A stretch of 64,000 nt of DNA from CAXGTL01 sp964645705 (GTDB lineage Archaea; Nanobdellota; Nanobdellia; Woesearchaeales; CAXGTL01): contig CAZYAB010000001.1 of assembly GCA_964645705.1 (NCBI GenBank), positions 62,001 through 126,000 on the forward strand. Direction: 5' to 3'. Within the stretch, counting starts at the first letter, position 1. Every line of letters starts with the position of its first letter. Positions 9,013 to 18,327 of the stretch are shown here, piece by piece. The notes under the pieces are model-generated. The model was not told the DNA's origin, did no database searches, and was given only the letters and a program-made list of their open reading frames with translations. The position numbers and the translations under genes are program-made.

Positions 9013-9918
9013 ATGGATATGAAAAATAAAATATCAATTTTAATAGCAGCATACAGAGAACCTAAAACAATTGGAAAAGCTATAGAATCATTTCTTTCTC
9101 AGTTAACTAATTTAAAATGGGAAATGTTATTGATTGCGCCTGATAAAGAAACATTGGAAGTGATGAAATCGTATTCGAAAAAAGACAGGAACATAAAAGT
9201 ATTCAAAGACCCAAGAAAAGGAAAACCTGTTGCTCTTAATATTCTTTTTAAAAAAGCAAAAGGGGATATTTTTATTTTAAGTGATGGTGACGTTTATGTT
9301 AGTAAAAATGCCATATTTGAATTATTAAAAAAATTAGAAAATCCTAAAATAGGGGCAGTCACAGGAAGACCTGTTTCTATTTCACAAAAAAACAAGATGC
9401 TTGGTTATTGGTCACATCTTTTGACAGATGTTGGCGCACATAAAACTAGATTAATAAGAACAAAGCAAGGCAAGTTCATACTTGTATCTGGTTATTTATT
9501 TGCAATGCGAAAACTATTCACAAAAATCCCCGAAGATGCACTTAGTGATGATGCTGTTATGGCTCATATGGTGTGGCAGAGAGGATACAAAATCGACTAT
9601 GCACCAAAAGCAAAGGTTTTTGTCAAATATCCAACAACATTTGATGATTGGATATTACAAAAAAGGAGATCAACTGGTGGTTACGTACAAATAGAACACT
9701 ATTTTAAGGATCCTCCAAGAATGAGAACATTTTTCAGGGAATTATTATATGGTAGCATGTGGGTTTGGTTTTATCCAAATAGTATAAGAGAAATATGGTA
9801 TACATTGATGTTGTTTCCTGCAAAACTTTATCTCTGGTATAAGATCAAAAAAGAGGTAAAAAAAGATCAAACAAAGACATTGTTAGAAATCTGGAAACCT
9901 ATTGAGAGCACTAAGTAA
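9013..9918 (+). CDS. GT2 family glycosyltransferase (cellulose/hyaluronan-synthase-like)
   Basis: This 301-residue GT-A enzyme has ISILIAAYREPKTIGKAI at the nucleotide site, DGD (D91-D93) as the metal-binding DxD, LSDDAV as the catalytic acid region and QKRRSTGG in the place of the Q/RxxRW motif of processive GT2 enzymes. Hydrophobic residues near the C-terminus (about 235-275) could anchor it to the membrane. Two in-frame ATGs (9013, 9019) follow AGGTA, and the second has the better spacing. It ends by overlapping the convergent radical SAM gene by eight bases. Confidence 0.85.
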   Translation: MDMKNKISILIAAYREPKTIGKAIESFLSQLTNLKWEMLLIAPDKETLEVMKSYSKKDRNIKVFKDPRKGKPVALNILFKKAKGDIFILSDGDVYVSKNAIFELLKKLENPKIGAVTGRPVSISQKNKMLGYWSHLLTDVGAHKTRLIRTKQGKFILVSGYLFAMRKLFTKIPEDALSDDAVMAHMVWQRGYKIDYAPKAKVFVKYPTTFDDWILQKRRSTGGYVQIEHYFKDPPRMRTFFRELLYGSMWVWFYPNSIREIWYTLMLFPAKLYLWYKIKKEVKKDQTKTLLEIWKPIESTK

Positions 9919-11421
9919 ATTTTTTGATCCTTTTTAAAGATTGTGAAGTTAATAATAATAATCTAGTTGTTAGTTTGTTATCAAAGGTTGTTAGAAACAA
10001 ATCACAACTTAAAATTTTAAATATAATTAAAACAATTTGTTTTGGTAATTTTTTATTTAAATTATAAATAAAATATAAAAGGAATGTTGCATAATTATTT
10101 TCAACCCATCTATTACTTGACCAGGTTTTCAAATAAACATCTTTGATATCATTTCTTATTAAACCATTGTTTTTTCCACGTTCATATAATTTTGTTCCTG
10201 GATATAATACTAGAGGGAAATAAATTATTTGAAAAGGTTTTGGCAATTTAAGTATGAGGTCTATTGTTTCAATAATATTTTTATTTTTTTCAAAGGGATT
10301 ATTAACAATAATATGATATATTGGAGGTATTTGAAGATATTTTGTGAATGAATTAATAATCTCGGCTGCTTCTAATATTTTTTTATTACTTGTGTATCTT
10401 TCATAAATTTTAAAATTAGTAGATTCACTTCCACTTTGAATTCCCATACTTACTTCAATAAGACCCGTTTCTATTAATATTTTGAGCTTTTCTTTGTTTA
10501 TAATTAGAGGACTTATAGATGCTTTGAATGGCAATCCTATTTTCTTTTTATATTCACTGCTAAATTTCTTAAGATCGTCTATACTACGTATTAAGAATTC
10601 CTCATCAGTAAAACGTATTAATCTTATAAAATCATATTGTTTAGTAATGTTAACTAATTCATCAATAATGTGCTTTATACTTCTTTTTCTTATATATGTC
10701 CCCTTGTTTTTGTATAATTGTCTTAGTTTAAAATTACAACAAAAAGTGCATTTATAAGGACAACCTCTTGTTGTATGGATGTAATATTCGTATATTCTTT
10801 TTCCATTAGAATCAACTCTATAGGGCATTATCTTTTTTAATATTTTGGGAGTTACTTTTACTATTCTTCCTTCATCAATAACATAATGTGTTTTTATATC
10901 ATAATCTTGCGTCGGATACTTATCAAGATTACTTGTTAAGTTTTTTATAGGGTTTATGATAATTTTGTTATTTTTCTTAAAACCTAAATTATTAATTTTA
11001 TGTAACCTTTCCTTTTTTTCTAATTTATTTATAAAATCAAGAAGAGACTCCTCACATTCACCGATCATAATATAATCAGCATATTTTAAACACTCTTCTG
11101 GCCTCATTGTCGGATGACTCCCCCCCACATGATTGGGATCTTTAAATGATGTTTTAAATACTGGGTGATCTGTACACTCTTCATGAAATAGTTAGTCATA
11201 AGAGAAATACCAATTAATTTTGAATCTTTACATATTTGCATTAGATCTTTAAGAATATTTTTATTATATTTTTCATCATAGTTTTGTTTATATGTACCAG
11301 GAGACAAAAATACTAAGTTAACTTTGTGCCCTTTTGATTTTAAATAAGAAGATAATTTTCTTAATCCATATGCTACGTTTAAATCATATGGAGATATTAG
11401 AGTTATTTTTATTTTAAACAC
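9911..11421 (-). pseudogene. B12-binding-type radical SAM gene broken by a frameshift
   Basis: Two overlapping frames encode one protein. The N-terminal part (11421 to 11104) gives the cobalamin-type Rossmann fold and ends IPIMWGG then VIRQ and stop. The rest (11128 to 9911) resumes as GGSHPTMRPEE, the expected continuation, and carries CPYKCTFC of the radical SAM barrel. They join at a run of seven C (plus strand) at 11120-11126; eight would restore W-G-G-S-H-P-T. The start is also odd: GTG at 11421 overlaps AAGGTG, and the family's usual first Met falls on an ATA codon at 11412. It may be a decaying gene, a phase-variable gene or an assembly error. Confidence 0.75.
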
Positions 11422-11562
11422 CTTTTTTATTTATTATCTTTTTAAATAGGAAATTCACATTTTATAAGCTTTTGTATACTTAAAGATAATAGTTTTATTA
11501 ATAGGTAATAATTAACTATAATATAATAATATTTATATAATGATGTTTATTCCCAGATACTC

Positions 11563-12519
11563 ATGGCTAAAAATAGAGTTAAGGAAAAACAAAATAAAAG
11601 TGAGAAAAAAAAGAATAAAAGTAGATCATTTATAGTAAAGTTTATTATAACAATTCTTATCTTCACATTTATCTTTATGAAGATAGATTTTCACAAAATT
11701 TTAAGTATTATAAAAAATATAAATTTGTTTATTTTATTTCTCTCTGCGCCATTTTTATTTCTTTTTTATGGAATTAAAACCACAAAATGGAATTTATTAC
11801 TTAGAGCATTAGATGAGAAAACAGATTTTATTAAAAATTATGTAATTATAATAATTTCAACTTTTTATTGTTTAGTAACTCCTGGTAAAGCTGGTGAATT
11901 AACAAGAGCTTTGTACTTGAAAGCAGATAAAGCAAAGATTGTTTCAACTGTTATTTGGGATAAAATAATTGATGTATTTGTATTAATTGTACTATCAGAT
12001 ATATTGGTTTTTACACTTTTTAGAAATATAATCTTACAATTCTTAATGCTTATAATTTCTTTTGGATTTATTGTATTTGTTTTTATACTGTTTAATGAAA
12101 AAATAACACATTTTGTATTAAAATTAATAAAAATAAAAGAGGATACAATATCTAATTATATCATTAATTTGAACAAAATTAAAAAAAATAAGAAAATTGT
12201 TATTAAGAATACAATTTATACTTTTCTCTTCTACACTGTTGGGTTTATTATCACCTATTTTGTGTTAATTTCATTGCAAAAAAACGCAAGTTATATTTTC
12301 TCTTTAAGTTATCCATTATTTGCACTCTTAGGGAACATTCCTATAACTTTGTCAGGGTTAGGAACAAGGGAATATGTAAACATGGTTTGTTTTGAAACAT
12401 TGGGATCTAGTCCAGATTTAGGTTTCACAGTTTCATTTGTCTTTTTTATAATATCTGTATTAATTCCAGGAATTTTGGGAGGGATTTTAAGTCTTAAGGC
12501 TAAAATAAGAATAAAATAA
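11563..12519 (+). CDS. Lysylphosphatidylglycerol synthase TM-like (AglD/YbhN-type) membrane protein
   Basis: This 318-residue integral membrane protein has a very basic N-terminal tail and about eight hydrophobic segments. TPGKAGELTRALYLK and the later NIPITLSGLGTRE are the two conserved signatures of the UPF0104 family. In archaea the family is associated with lipid-linked sugar handling, for example the C-terminal part of AglD, and it has been proposed to flip or position lipid-linked sugars. It is followed eight bases later by a GT2 gene, so the pair resembles a split version of a two-domain AglD protein. The specific substrate is unknown. Confidence 0.82.
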   Translation: MAKNRVKEKQNKSEKKKNKSRSFIVKFIITILIFTFIFMKIDFHKILSIIKNINLFILFLSAPFLFLFYGIKTTKWNLLLRALDEKTDFIKNYVIIIISTFYCLVTPGKAGELTRALYLKADKAKIVSTVIWDKIIDVFVLIVLSDILVFTLFRNIILQFLMLIISFGFIVFVFILFNEKITHFVLKLIKIKEDTISNYIINLNKIKKNKKIVIKNTIYTFLFYTVGFIITYFVLISLQKNASYIFSLSYPLFALLGNIPITLSGLGTREYVNMVCFETLGSSPDLGFTVSFVFFIISVLIPGILGGILSLKAKIRIK

Positions 12520-12526
12520 AAATAAA

Positions 12527-13387
12527 ATGAATAAAGTATCAGTATTAATACCAGCATATAATGAAGAAAAATCAATAGTAGATACTATTAAAAGGATAAA
12601 AAAAGTATTTCTTGAAATTAAAGAAAGTTATGAAATCATTGTAATAAATGATGGAAGCAAAGACAATACTAATTATTTATTGAGTAAGATTAAAGGAATC
12701 AAAGTAATAAATAATCCTTATAATTTAGGATATGGAGCTTCATTAAAAAGAGGTTTAATTGAATCAAATGGGGAATTTATATTAATTACTGATGCAGATG
12801 GGACTTATCCTATAGATGATATACCAAGATTATTGAAACACATAAATAATTATGATATGGTTATTGGTGCAAGAATAGGGAAAAATACATATATTCCTTT
12901 ATTAAGAAGACCTGCGAAGAAAATATTAGGTATTTTTGCAAACCTTTTGACTAAGAGAAAAATTTATGATTTAAATTCAGGGTTAAGAGTCTTTAGAAAA
13001 GATATGGCGATGAAATTCTATAGACTATATCCTTCTGGGTTTTCTTTTACAACAACAATTACTTTAGCAGCATTAACTAATGATTATACTGTTAAGCATA
13101 TTTCCATTAATTATTTTAAAAGAAAAGGTAAATCAACTATTCACCCTATAAAGGATTTTATTGGATTCAATGCATTAATACTCAGGATTGTTTTATATTT
13201 TAAACCACTTAAATTTTTTTTAACACCAGGGATAATCTTAATCTTATCTGGTTTTATTTTCGGTTTGTATCAGATTATGTCAACTGGGATGGGTTTAGGT
13301 CAACTTCCAATAATATTAATTTTAGGAGGAATTCAAATTTGTTTTATTGGTTTATTAGCTGAAGTTATTATACATAAGGATAAATAA
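12527..13387 (+). CDS. GT2 family glycosyltransferase with C-terminal membrane anchors
   Basis: The first 230 or so residues form a dolichyl-phosphate-mannose-synthase-like GT2 domain. VSVLIPAYNEEKSI, INDGSKDNT and TDADGTYP supply the nucleotide and metal sites. Residues after about 230 are two hydrophobic segments that should anchor it to the membrane. It likely makes a polyprenyl-phosphate sugar for the GT-C enzymes. It lies eight bases after the LPG-synthase-like gene, and no ribosome binding site is seen, so translation is probably coupled. Confidence 0.86.
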   Translation: MNKVSVLIPAYNEEKSIVDTIKRIKKVFLEIKESYEIIVINDGSKDNTNYLLSKIKGIKVINNPYNLGYGASLKRGLIESNGEFILITDADGTYPIDDIPRLLKHINNYDMVIGARIGKNTYIPLLRRPAKKILGIFANLLTKRKIYDLNSGLRVFRKDMAMKFYRLYPSGFSFTTTITLAALTNDYTVKHISINYFKRKGKSTIHPIKDFIGFNALILRIVLYFKPLKFFLTPGIILILSGFIFGLYQIMSTGMGLGQLPIILILGGIQICFIGLLAEVIIHKDK

Positions 13388-13445
13388 AAAAACAAGTAAA
13401 TAAAAAATAAAAAGTAAAAAATAAAAAATTTATATAAATAAAAAT

Positions 13446-14090
13446 ATGGATTTAGATAAAGCTATAAAAGGAAGAAGAAGTATAAGAAAATTTTCTGATA
13501 AAAAAGTAGATGAAAAAACAATAAAATTGATTATTGAAGCAGGAATTTGGGCACCAAGCGCATGTAATTTTCAGGATTGGAAATTTATTGTGTTGGACAA
13601 TAAAAAGTTAATTAACAAAATTATAGATTTAGGAGGATCAGTTGTGATTGGTAATGCTCCTGTAGGAATCTTGGTTCTTTACAATAACCAAACTGATAAT
13701 TTAGAGTATTTAGACTATATACAGAGTGCTTCTGCATGTATCCAAAATATGTTACTTAAAATTTATTCATTAAGATTAGGTGGTTGTTGGTTGTGTCATT
13801 TACCTGATAAAAAAGATCTTAGGAAATTATTAAAAATTCCTAATCATTATGATCCTATTGCTTATATCGCTTTAGGTTATCCTCTGGTCCAACCTAAACC
13901 AAATAAAAGAAAGGCCCCTTTACAGGAATTAATCTTTTATAATAGGTTTAATTTTATAACAAAAAAAAAGGATAATTTAAGATTAATATTTAGAAGAATG
14001 TTGCGCAGATTATATTTCAAAATACCTTTATCAATAAAAAAAATTTTAAGATCATATATTGAGAAAAAACATGTAAAAAAATTTAATTAA
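13446..14090 (+). CDS. Nitroreductase family FMN oxidoreductase
   Basis: This 214-residue protein has the nitroreductase opening RRSIRKFSDKKVDEKTI and APSACNFQDWKFIVL, both of which contact FMN. YIALGYPL near residue 140 is the usual C-terminal strand of the fold. The last 45 residues or so form an extra Lys/Arg-rich tail not needed for the fold. Family members reduce a range of substrates with NAD(P)H. Nothing links it chemically to sugar metabolism except its place, two bases before a methyltransferase gene, so it may act on a glycan or lipid precursor. Confidence 0.82.
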   Translation: MDLDKAIKGRRSIRKFSDKKVDEKTIKLIIEAGIWAPSACNFQDWKFIVLDNKKLINKIIDLGGSVVIGNAPVGILVLYNNQTDNLEYLDYIQSASACIQNMLLKIYSLRLGGCWLCHLPDKKDLRKLLKIPNHYDPIAYIALGYPLVQPKPNKRKAPLQELIFYNRFNFITKKKDNLRLIFRRMLRRLYFKIPLSIKKILRSYIEKKHVKKFN

Positions 14091-14092
14091 AA

Positions 14093-14884
14093 ATGTCGGC
14101 AACTTTATTTAGAAAATTTAAAAAGGAAATTAATTATGTAACTAGAAAGGATTGGAATTTTGAAGATGTGGGGAAATTTTGGAATACTGTTAAAGATTAT
14201 GATGAGATAGATGATGAAACATATGCATACAAAAGGAGATTTTATGATAGTATGAGGATGTTTGATAGTATAAGAATGTCAAATCTTCCTAAAAAAGGTA
14301 GGTGTTTAGATATAGATTGTAGAACTGGAAATGGGACTGTTTTTTATAGTAAAAACAAAAAAATAAACAAAGCAGTTTGTATTACTCCTTCTTCAGATTT
14401 TCTTAATGTTTGCAAAAAGAGATTAAAGAAATATAATATTAAAGCAAAAGTAATGCTTTTAAGAGAACTTCCTTTAAAATTAAAATCAAATTATTTTGAT
14501 CTTATACTTTGTTTAGAAACAATTGAACACATTTCACCTAAAAGGCGTTTAGATTTTTTAAAAGAATTAAATAGATTAATAAAAGATAGAGGAAAAATGG
14601 TTCTAAGTATGCCTAATATTTTATGGGAACCAGTTCATTGGGGTGTTGCAATTTTTGGAATCCACCATAGCGAGGGACCACATAAGTTTTTATCAAGAAG
14701 AGAGATAAAAAGATTATTTGAACAATCAAATTTCAAGATAATCAAACAGGAAACAACAGTTTTAATTCCTGTTGGATCTAAATGGTTAACATCGTTTGGT
14801 GAAATTCTAGAAAAGTCTTTTAAAAACACATTGATGCCTTTGATTGGATTAAGAAGGATATATATTTGTGAAAAAATTAAGTAA
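14093..14884 (+). CDS. Class I SAM-dependent methyltransferase
   Basis: The 263-residue protein contains CLDIDCRTGNGTVFY near residue 70 as motif I, slightly divergent because the usual Gly is Asp. FDLILCLETIEHI follows as motif IV, with MVLSMPN after it. The N-terminal 65 residues are charged and unrecognised. A hydrophobic WGVAIFGIHH stretch could touch lipid. It starts two bases after the nitroreductase stop. The substrate is probably a sugar or lipid of the glycan pathway, by position only. Confidence 0.8.
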   Translation: MSATLFRKFKKEINYVTRKDWNFEDVGKFWNTVKDYDEIDDETYAYKRRFYDSMRMFDSIRMSNLPKKGRCLDIDCRTGNGTVFYSKNKKINKAVCITPSSDFLNVCKKRLKKYNIKAKVMLLRELPLKLKSNYFDLILCLETIEHISPKRRLDFLKELNRLIKDRGKMVLSMPNILWEPVHWGVAIFGIHHSEGPHKFLSRREIKRLFEQSNFKIIKQETTVLIPVGSKWLTSFGEILEKSFKNTLMPLIGLRRIYICEKIK

Positions 14885-14943
14885 GTTCATTTTCTTTTTT
14901 AGTTAAGACACTTATTATTGATTCTTATTTTAATTAACAATTT

Positions 14944-16425
14944 TTATTCTAATTTATATATCCTTAGGAGATAAGGTTCATTTGCTTCGTATAATATAGA
15001 ATGTTTATATTTATTTAGTATTTTATTTTCAAATTCAGAAAAATCTTTACTAACATATGAATCATCTGGTTTGTGATTAGCAAATAGTCCATAGTCTGGT
15101 TTTCCTGCTAATTCAAGATAATCAATCCATGTAGGCTCATTATAATTAATAAATTTTTTATTCCCTAAGTATTCATTAAAATAAATAAGATTAAAACCAT
15201 CACCTATAACTATGGTATCTTCTTCTATTCTTTTGTGTATATTGCTTGCAACTCCATATAAATTATTAGTATAATCATTTTGGATTTTTGATAAACAAAT
15301 AGTAGAAAAACAGAGAATTATTATTATAATCAACATTAGTACCTTATAATTTAATTTGAATCTTTTTATTATTTTTTCAATCAACGAGGAATAAGGAATT
15401 ATTAAAAATGGAACTAAGGGAAACAAATATCTTGCTCCTATTAATAAATTTCTTATAAAATCATAATGGAATATTTTTGGGTTAAGATAACTAAAAGCAG
15501 GAAACAAAAGAGCTACCAATATTATTATTTCTAATTTTAATTTCTTTTTATATGTTATTGGGGAAATTAGCAATCCAGGATAGACAATAAGAAATATTAT
15601 TATGTAATAAATAAATGTTTTACTAATTTGAACAATTCCTCTATTTAAATTAATCATATTTCCATAACCAGTACTAAATAAATTACCATATATGAAAAAA
15701 TTAAGTAGAAAGATGATTATTGCTATAGGAACAAAACCTAATATTAAATTATAAAATCTTTTTCTATTTTTAAAAAGAGAAACAATTAAAAAGGGGCCAA
15801 AAAATAAAACATTTGTATATCTTATCATGCAAGAAATACTAAAAAAAATCCCAGAATAAATACTATTCTTTTCTATTCCAATAATATTCTTTTTTTCATA
15901 TCCTTGTTTATTTTTGTTCTCATTTGCTAAAATATAGTAATATAATCCTAATAAAATAAAAGTAATTGATGATACTTCAGTCATTATAGTCCTACTGTAA
16001 AATACTAATCCAGGATAAAATAAGTAAAGTATTGAATAGATGGGTTTAATTTTTAGTTTAACCAATACTTTTGCAATTACTAGAACATTAATTAAGTGGA
16101 AAACTAAACCAAATAAAAAAATAGATTTCAAACCTAAAAAAATAAATGGGAATAATAAAAGATTTTGTCCAATTGGATAATATGGTGCAAAATTTTCATC
16201 TATTTTAACATATTTATAAGACATCAATGGATCATCTATAAATAATTTACCTTTAGATAAAAGATAGGTAGTTCTAAAATATTCATTTTCATCAGAATAT
16301 GTGAAATATTTTGGATAAAAAATTAAATAAAGTATTATAAAGAATATAACACTAATTAATATTATATTTATATTGAATTTCGCAATATTCTTCTTAATTT
16401 TTCTACTTTTGATATTGTTTTTCAT
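14944..16425 (-). CDS. GT-C membrane glycosyltransferase (PMT/ArnT-like)
   Basis: This 493-residue protein has one hydrophobic helix near residues 20-38, the first outside loop with the acidic pair YSDENEYF (D45, E46), then about ten more hydrophobic segments and a short soluble C-terminus. That layout is typical of GT-C enzymes that move a sugar from a polyprenyl-phosphate donor outside the cell. The sugar and acceptor are unknown. It is a single gene between two plus-strand genes. Confidence 0.8.
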   Translation of the reverse strand: MKNNIKSRKIKKNIAKFNINIILISVIFFIILYLIFYPKYFTYSDENEYFRTTYLLSKGKLFIDDPLMSYKYVKIDENFAPYYPIGQNLLLFPFIFLGLKSIFLFGLVFHLINVLVIAKVLVKLKIKPIYSILYLFYPGLVFYSRTIMTEVSSITFILLGLYYYILANENKNKQGYEKKNIIGIEKNSIYSGIFFSISCMIRYTNVLFFGPFLIVSLFKNRKRFYNLILGFVPIAIIIFLLNFFIYGNLFSTGYGNMINLNRGIVQISKTFIYYIIIFLIVYPGLLISPITYKKKLKLEIIILVALLFPAFSYLNPKIFHYDFIRNLLIGARYLFPLVPFLIIPYSSLIEKIIKRFKLNYKVLMLIIIIILCFSTICLSKIQNDYTNNLYGVASNIHKRIEEDTIVIGDGFNLIYFNEYLGNKKFINYNEPTWIDYLELAGKPDYGLFANHKPDDSYVSKDFSEFENKILNKYKHSILYEANEPYLLRIYKLE

Positions 16426-16570
16426 ATTAACTTCTTAATTATGTAGTTTACATAATATAATTTGAATAATATATTTTATATAAAGGGTCTCTAAATATTT
16501 TAACTCAAATTAATATTTTTTTACTGGTTAAACAGTTAACTATTTAAATTATTTGTATTTTTACATTTAA

Positions 16571-18289
16571 ATGAAATTTATTAATAAGAAAAAAGATTTA
16601 ATAGTATTGTTTTTATTCTTATTTGTAATTGTAACTAGATTTATTCCAATAAATAATCTATATAGTGAGGATGAAATGAACATACCATTGATTCTTGAAA
16701 GTAATCCTGATTATTTTGTAAATACTAAGTTACACGCACATCCACCGTTAGGAGAAATAATCTTTTATTTTCATTCATACATCTTTGGTACATCTTTGGT
16801 GTTTATAAGACTTTTACCAATTTTATTTTCTATTTTTAATATATTTTTTCTATATTACATAACGAAGAAGTTTTATGGTGAAAAAGTTGCATTCTTTTCA
16901 TTATTATTGTCCTCAATTTCATTTCATTGGTTAGTTACATCTGCCATAGTTTCTATAGATCAATTCGCAGTAACAATTTTCTTACTTTTTTTATATCTAA
17001 TATTAAATAAAGAAAACATAAAAGAGAGATTTTCTATTTATATGGGAATATTGTTGGGTATATCTATTTTATTAAAATACCAGTTTATTATTTTATACTT
17101 GATCTTATTCATATATTTGTTAATAACTTCATATAGATTAAAATATACACTTATTTCCTTTTTTAAATCTTGTATTGTTTCTTTAATACTTTTTTCTTTT
17201 TATCCTGTTTTTTCATATTTCACTGATTTTAATTTATTTTTAGATACATTAAGATTCATAATGGATTATGCAAGCACTGTTAATGGTGTTAATTTGCCAT
17301 TCGGGACAATATTTACCATCTTAGCATTGTATAGTACACCATTACTGATAGGATTAGCTTTTTTAAGATTAATAAGTTTTATGAAACTAAAAAAACAAAA
17401 ACAGAATTTTAGACAAAAAGAGGTTGTAGGACAAGATATTATTCACATTATAATTATAATAATAAATCTCTTATTTTTCTTATTTGTAGTAAAACGTGGG
17501 GACTATAGCAGGTATTTAATGATAATATTGCCTTCTTTAACTATTCTTTCATCTCAATATCTTTCTAAAATAAAATTTAATAAAGCTTTATTATTTTTAA
17601 CTTCTTTCTTTGCTCTCATTGTCTTTTCATTTAGTCATGTTTTTTCTTATATTAAACTCTCCGAGGATATTTTTGTTTTACAAAATGTTAATTTTTATAT
17701 GCAATCTATAAAAAATCTAAATTTCAATTTCTTTTTTCCATTTCATATAGATCATGGCCACTGGGTTGGAGCTAATTTTCTATTAATCTTTTTAATTTAT
17801 TTGTTTTCTTTGGTAATCTTCATTTCTTTATTTTTAATTAAAAATAAAAAATTACAATTGTTAGTTATTGTTTTATTTATTGGTTTTGGTTTTGGTTATA
17901 ATTCTTATCTTAGTTCAGAGCATTTGTTTCATCTATCTCAACCTGACCCAAACCCTGTTATAAATGAAATGATTGATTTTTTTAATGATAATAATTTGGA
18001 TAGGCCTATTTATGTAACAGACAAGGCTTTCTTATATAAACTGAATACTTTTGATATTCCTCATGGGAAAAATGAGAAATTAATTATAAGGGATGAGTCA
18101 TTTAGAATAGATGATATTGATTTTCTTAAAAAAAAGATTTCTCAAAATGGTGGCACAATAATTTTCTTAAACTTTGGACCACACGTTGAAAAGGATAAAA
18201 TAATTAGCCTGGAAAATTGTAATTTGATCAAACGTTTCAGTTCAAAAGAGATAGAAATGGGCTATATTTTAACTTGTGAATCAGATTAA
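16571..18289 (+). CDS. GT-C membrane glycosyltransferase (ArnT-like)
   Basis: In this 572-residue protein the first hydrophobic segment (8-25) is followed by YSEDEMN (E33, D34, E35) and HAHPPLGE (H55-P59), the DE and H-PPL features of the ArnT/PMT superfamily. About ten further hydrophobic segments follow, then a soluble C-terminal domain from about residue 450. It should use a lipid-linked sugar donor on the outer face. An AT-rich TATA-like ACTATTTAAATT about 30 bases upstream suggests a nearly leaderless message. It is a single gene between minus-strand genes. Confidence 0.82.
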   Translation: MKFINKKKDLIVLFLFLFVIVTRFIPINNLYSEDEMNIPLILESNPDYFVNTKLHAHPPLGEIIFYFHSYIFGTSLVFIRLLPILFSIFNIFFLYYITKKFYGEKVAFFSLLLSSISFHWLVTSAIVSIDQFAVTIFLLFLYLILNKENIKERFSIYMGILLGISILLKYQFIILYLILFIYLLITSYRLKYTLISFFKSCIVSLILFSFYPVFSYFTDFNLFLDTLRFIMDYASTVNGVNLPFGTIFTILALYSTPLLIGLAFLRLISFMKLKKQKQNFRQKEVVGQDIIHIIIIIINLLFFLFVVKRGDYSRYLMIILPSLTILSSQYLSKIKFNKALLFLTSFFALIVFSFSHVFSYIKLSEDIFVLQNVNFYMQSIKNLNFNFFFPFHIDHGHWVGANFLLIFLIYLFSLVIFISLFLIKNKKLQLLVIVLFIGFGFGYNSYLSSEHLFHLSQPDPNPVINEMIDFFNDNNLDRPIYVTDKAFLYKLNTFDIPHGKNEKLIIRDESFRIDDIDFLKKKISQNGGTIIFLNFGPHVEKDKIISLENCNLIKRFSSKEIEMGYILTCESD

Positions 18290-18327
18290 AGTAATTGTTT
18301 AATCCAAATTAATTTTTTAATCCATAT

